A DNA stretch of 64,000 bases, from NCBI RefSeq assembly GCF_030247185.1, contig NC_080571.1:254917771-254981770 (forward strand), written 5' to 3'. The notes beneath the pieces were generated by a model. It worked only from the letters and a program-made list of their open reading frames with translations. It searched no databases and was not told where the DNA came from. The DNA is from Malaya genurostris. Lineage: Eukaryota > Arthropoda > Insecta > Diptera > Culicidae. The translations under genes and the position numbers were made by a program. Below are positions 60,061 to 64,000 of the stretch, piece after piece. The first letter of the stretch is position 1, and each line of letters begins with the position of its first letter.

Positions 60061-60306
60061 AGCACAAAATTTGGCTAACCCCTAAATGACCATACCTGCA
60101 TCGGCCAGAAAAAGTCGAAAACACGTTTTCGTTCGGCACGTCGGAAAAGACATTGCACTTCGTTGCAAAACAAAAAGTGTTCTGTAAATAGCAGAAACTT
60201 TACGTCTGCTTAGCGGTTCAAATTGAACTGCCGAGTTTAGCACTAAGCAGTTCAATTTGAACTGCTCTGCACTGATGAGTCAAAGACGAAACGTAAAAAT
60301 AATGAA
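59726..60306. repeat. long near-perfect hairpin (248 bp arms, 85 bp loop)
   Basis: 59726-59973 is the reverse complement of 60059-60306 with two mismatches that I can find (near 59903 and 59920). Each arm contains smaller palindromes (gcagttcaaattgaactgc and gcagttcaatttgaaccgc). No transposase or coding frame. The arms share phrases with repeats at 700, 3540, 6901 and 38160. Confidence 0.92.
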
Positions 60307-60439
60307 TTTAGTTCAGTTTAAGCGGTATTCAATTTTCGATTCGGATTTAATTCGCACTACGATTTCTCAAAGATCTACACTGATTTTCAAACATTTTGAA
60401 ACAAATGTAAACTATACAACTACTCAGGTGAATTTATCT

Positions 60440-60985
60440 GACTTCGGCTACACCGATTTTCGGATTCCGGTTCCAGTATCGAATCGTTTCTCAAAAAGGC
60501 CATATTGAACTTCAAAAACAAAAATTCAATAAAAAGGTCCCATACAAAATTGATGAATTTAATCCGATTCTGGAATTACAGGATGGTGAGTTTTTAAAAT
60601 TCATACCCATATAGAAGATGTAAATTGTTTGGCGTATTAATTTATGGCCATTCGAATCATTTTGGGTTATGCTAGTTCCTGAATATCGGCTCTAGAAGTA
60701 CCATAAATAATGACGAAAAACTCTAACGTGAAACTTACTTCGACATCTCATGGAATGTTCAATCGATTTTCACACGTTAAGATGGAAATTCGATACGATT
60801 TGCAGTTTCGACATCACAGGGTAATAAGTGATAAGAATCTCAATTTGCCGTTTAAAACGACGATAATTAAAATAATGTCAAGAAAACCGAAACATCGAAG
60901 AATATCCATGCAAAAAACACATGAGGATTGATAAAAAAAAGGTTTCATCGCACTGCTAGGTGGATTAAACACGTTTTTATAAATG
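60440..60985. repeat. dispersed repeat fragments
   Basis: Contains accgattttcggattccgg, tccgattctggaattacagg, caatcgattttcacacgtta and the terminal phrase tttcatcgcactgctaggtg plus gattaaac. Confidence 0.55.
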
Positions 60986-60989
60986 AAAT

Positions 60990-61480
60990 TACGTGATACA
61001 AAATAAACGAGTGAATAGTATTTAGACAAAATAGTTGATTCATTGCATTGCTATATTCTAAACAGTTGTTATAAAATCATTTTAAATCACCAAATAAAGG
61101 TCAACAGATTTCTCGCGCGTCTTTATTTATTATTTATTAATCCTGTTCCTGTGTTCAATATATCGATATATGTTATCTCTGTTATTAACTTTGTAATATC
61201 AACGGATTTGCGCAATAGTTATAGACTATTTATTTATTTATCATTCAATTTTTAATCCTGACAGACAATCAATAACATGGAAGTAGAAAACATTCCAAAT
61301 AAAACTTTTTTTCGAAGTTAGACGGAAATTGATAGGTTGAATGAAGAGACAATTTAGTAAAATAGGGTAATCAGAAGTGAAACATTGAAAATATCTGATA
61401 ACTAAAAGGAACAAGAAACTCCTGCAATTGTCGCCTTTTACGACATGGAAGCAGGATCCCAGTGGATCTATTCTTGGTTC
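60990..61480. other. no recognisable gene
   Basis: AT-rich. Nothing identified. Confidence 0.4.
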
Positions 61481-61489
61481 CACTTTTTC

Positions 61490-61760
61490 TTCAAGTCCAT
61501 GGCTGCTCATCGCCAAGCACTCAAGGTACGGATACTTGGTAGGTTGTCCTCCACTTGATCGATCCACTAAGCTCGCTGCGCTCCTTTTCTTCTTTTCCCA
61601 GCCGGATCTGATTCAAGAACAGTTTTCACTGGGCTGTCGTCCGGCATCCTAATAACATTCACAGCCCCATAGTAGCCTTTTAACTGTCTGTTCGATAGGT
61701 GGTTCTCCAAGAAGATGTGGCAATTCGTGGTCCATGTGTTCCGTTTTCACTGGAACAAAA
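61490..61760 (-). pseudogene. RTE-type retrotransposon 3' coding fragment
   Basis: Closely matches two separated parts of the RTE relic: 13320-13480 (cactgggctgtcgtccg, cttgatcgatccac) and 14915-14955 (gtggttctcc, caattcgtg). Here they are contiguous, which shows the form before the 13506-14899 insertion. Several small deletions are present. Confidence 0.75.
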
Positions 61761-61884
61761 ATCAAGTTACGCCATCTGTAAGAAAATGGCGTGCAATTAT
61801 TTACACTGAAGTATTTTTTACCCGTAAGATACATTTCACACAAAAAAACAGTGCTAGAAAACCCGGTTTACTTCGGAAATTCGC

Positions 61885-62040
61885 GTGAAAAAAAACGTCA
61901 AATTAATGAAACATCGAGATCTGGTGTTATCTGGACATTTTGATTTTAGGACCATGAGTTTTTCGAAATCTTCATATTTTTGATGTGAAATATCTTAGAA
62001 ATGTCTGAAACGTCGAGATCTAGTGTAATCTTGAAAAATA
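61885..62040. repeat. inverted relative of the tandem units at 51470-51770
   Basis: Two phrases with cgagatctggtgttatct and cgtcgagatctagtgtaatc, the reverse complement of the block at 51600-51660. Confidence 0.6.
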
Positions 62041-62049
62041 TTTAGAAGT

Positions 62050-62715
62050 TCGTGCGCGCCCATACAGTTGACATAAAATGTTAAATGTGATGCCGTGCGA
62101 TGGCGTTGCTGAACTGAATATTGATTTCGCTCCAAGCTGACAGGGTCTGATTCATGGCAAGTTAATAGAGGGTAAGAATTCTTAGTTATACTTAAATTGT
62201 GTAAATAGAAGTAGCAGGAGCGCAGGATTAGTGATTGCGATCTGAGCAAATACTGCGAACAAACAAGCGCTTCGTTTGCTGGCTGGTCGGCATGGAATAT
62301 TTTTTCATTGAATTTTAATTGTACTATAGCTTGTTGAGCACCGTGCTAACGGTGGCAGTGCACACAAAATTAATTCTGTATAAACAAATGTGAAGCGCGT
62401 TCGGAACTCGGAGAAACATTCGACAGTTAAGAGCCAGCCATCAGTCAATTGTCGAAAACTGAATATTTAATCCTCAGCATTATCCAGTAAAGATATTTGC
62501 TAGCTATGAATTATAAGGTTAGGCATTCTCTCGTTCCGAGAGAAGGAGAAACAGTAGTATGTGTGAACATTTTTCATCTTCTTCCATTCTCGTGCATGGA
62601 CAGCCATTCCAATGAAACGACAAGGCTTACACTTCCTTAACAGCGACATGGTATATTCACTGCTTCCACTGTCATCCAAACCTTGCTCTGTATACATCGG
62701 AATCGTAAGCTTTGC
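62050..62715. other. no recognisable gene
   Basis: Nothing identified on either strand. Confidence 0.4.
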
Positions 62716-62719
62716 GTGT

Positions 62720-62930
62720 TAGAGATAGTCGGGTAAACAATTTTTTAAACCCGAACCCGAGAACATTTTTTTTTCGAAGCACGAACTCGAACCGTACCCG
62801 ATAAAAATAAGAATCTTATCCCGTACCCGACCCGAACCCGACTAAAATGTTCGAACCTGAACCCGACCCAGAAATCTGGAATGAAAATATCACCCGTACC
62901 CCGTTGGGTTTTAGGTACAAATACAATGCT
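62720..62930. mobile_element. truncated hAT end related to 42791-44951
   Basis: Starts tagagatagtcgggtaaac, one base different from the 42791 terminal repeat over its first 15 bases, followed by cccgaacccga and cccgtacccgaccc units. No matching right end was found, so it is a single end or a decayed copy. Confidence 0.7.
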
Positions 62931-62963
62931 CCCGAGTGGTCAAACCAACAAATTCGTTTAAAG

Positions 62964-63278
62964 CAGGGGTTCCCAAACTATTTTGGGTCATGGACCCCTT
63001 TACTAAAACTAACTTCGGCCTCAGACCTCCATCAACAAATTCCCTTGAAAATTCAATTTCTTGATTTTTTACTATTGATGTAAAATACTTACCAATTTCT
63101 GCGGATGGTTAAACAAACACAACTTTGTTAGCGTAAATATTTCAAATATTAACTTATATCAAACAATAGGGGGTCGATTTCTATGGGCCGACCCCTTAGT
63201 CAGTTTTCGTTTACGTCGACCCCCGCAAAAAGGATATTGACCCCAAGGGGTCTATATCGACCACTTTAGGAATCCCTG
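62964..63278. mobile_element. hAT-type MITE, 315 bp
   Basis: Imperfect inverted ends, caggggttcccaaact on the left and cagggattcctaaagt on the other strand. Flanks are gtttaaag (62956-62963) and gttttaag (63279-63286), an 8 bp duplication with one difference. The end sequence and 8 bp duplication fit hAT. No coding region. Internal g/c-rich blocks (ggaccccttt, cgacccccgcaa) are repeated. Confidence 0.8.
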
Positions 63279-63289
63279 GTTTTAAGCAT

Positions 63290-64000
63290 ACATCGAAGGA
63301 AATACCAAGCAAGAGTCCGTAATTTTTCATCACTACAACGCTCGGTCACTAGAAAATGCTTCGTCTAACATTTTGATTCGTTTTAATTTTGCACTCAAAA
63401 ACGAAATTTTGTGCCCAAAAATTCATAAAATGTCAGAAAGTCTATGATGAAATATAAAATTATCTTAGCAGAGAGATCGAAGAGTGACCATTATTTAAAA
63501 AAAAAAAGTAAATCGTCTTGAAGCCGTATTCCTTTTCAATAATTCCAATCGGCATTGATAACGACACACACTGCAAAAGGGGGTACAAAAATGTCAATGA
63601 ACACAACAAATAAGGTTGGATCAGACTCAAGCTTAACTGGCTATAAAATAACTATGATGACTGCTTCTTGTTTTGAAAATAAAACCTAACCGTCTAAATC
63701 GAGCCAAAAATCATAGTTTAAATGAAATTTAGTGATGTAAATTATGCCATAACAATTCTTTACTGAAGAGATTCTTTCATTCCAAGTCGTATTCAGGATT
63801 GTATGGGTTGAGTGTAGTTATTGACAGCCGCAGTGTTCAGTTCAGTCCAATGCAGTTCCCTTCAAAGGGAAATCAAAAATAATACCTGTTTGTTTACTTT
63901 CAACTATGCCACATCAAGCTGGTTGGATTGGCTATTGGTGCGGATTTCACTCAGGACACACGTGATTGGCTATTTATACTCTGCTACAAAACAGACAATG
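63290..64000. other. no recognisable gene
   Basis: AT-rich with short open frames only. Nothing identified. Confidence 0.4.

Overview
The window is eukaryotic nuclear DNA from an insect, most likely a culicine mosquito. It has canonical GT-AG introns (two of 60-70 bp and one of 12 kb), one conserved single-copy gene, and dense transposon debris: I-, RTE- and Jockey-type non-LTR retrotransposons, several mariner-superfamily elements, hAT elements, tRNA-derived SINEs, and a dispersed family built on CCGGATCCGA-like monomers with (CA)n runs. The mosquito assignment is inferred from this mix and was not confirmed by a search. There are no bacterial operons, CRISPR arrays or rRNA genes.

The only host gene I can support is SCAR/WAVE, the activator of the Arp2/3 complex, on the + strand. 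It has four coding exons (40272-40652, 40719-41792, 53951-54191, 54255-54436) that encode 625 residues: WAVE-homology domain, basic segment, proline-rich region, WH2, central helix and acidic tail. Its 12.2 kb intron 2 holds an hAT element, mariner pieces, SINEs, reverse-transcriptase fragments and minisatellites.

Layout. 0.5-9.5 kb: mariner debris, retroposon copy A (5.1-6.25 kb), a fold-back DD41D transposon (7733-8653) and CCGGATCCGA-type repeats. 11.4-18.3 kb: an ORF1 relic, an RTE relic split by a 1.4 kb TIR element, retroposon copy B flanked by a perfect 93 bp direct repeat, and a Jockey-type relic. 18.3-21.5 kb: nothing recognised. 21.5-29.7 kb: a decayed I-type element, Jockey-type reverse-transcriptase pieces, a (TA)n tract, a near-identical inverted copy of 546 bp of that pseudogene flanked by 35 bp direct repeats, and a small MITE. 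30.3-31.8 kb: repeat monomers with (AC)n. 31.84-37.93 kb: a full-length I-type retrotransposon with a 13 bp target-site duplication, broken by one visible stop codon. 38-40 kb: sequence upstream of SCAR. 40.0-55.0 kb: SCAR. 55-64 kb: unique AT-rich DNA, a (GT)n tract, a 248 bp-arm hairpin, an RTE fragment and two hAT-type ends.

I found no new multi-gene system. The unusual content is rearrangement: two transposons in which one end of the transposase has been replaced by an inverted copy of the other end, a retroposon with a 93 bp duplication, a pseudogene fragment copied in inverse orientation next to its source, and a long near-perfect hairpin.
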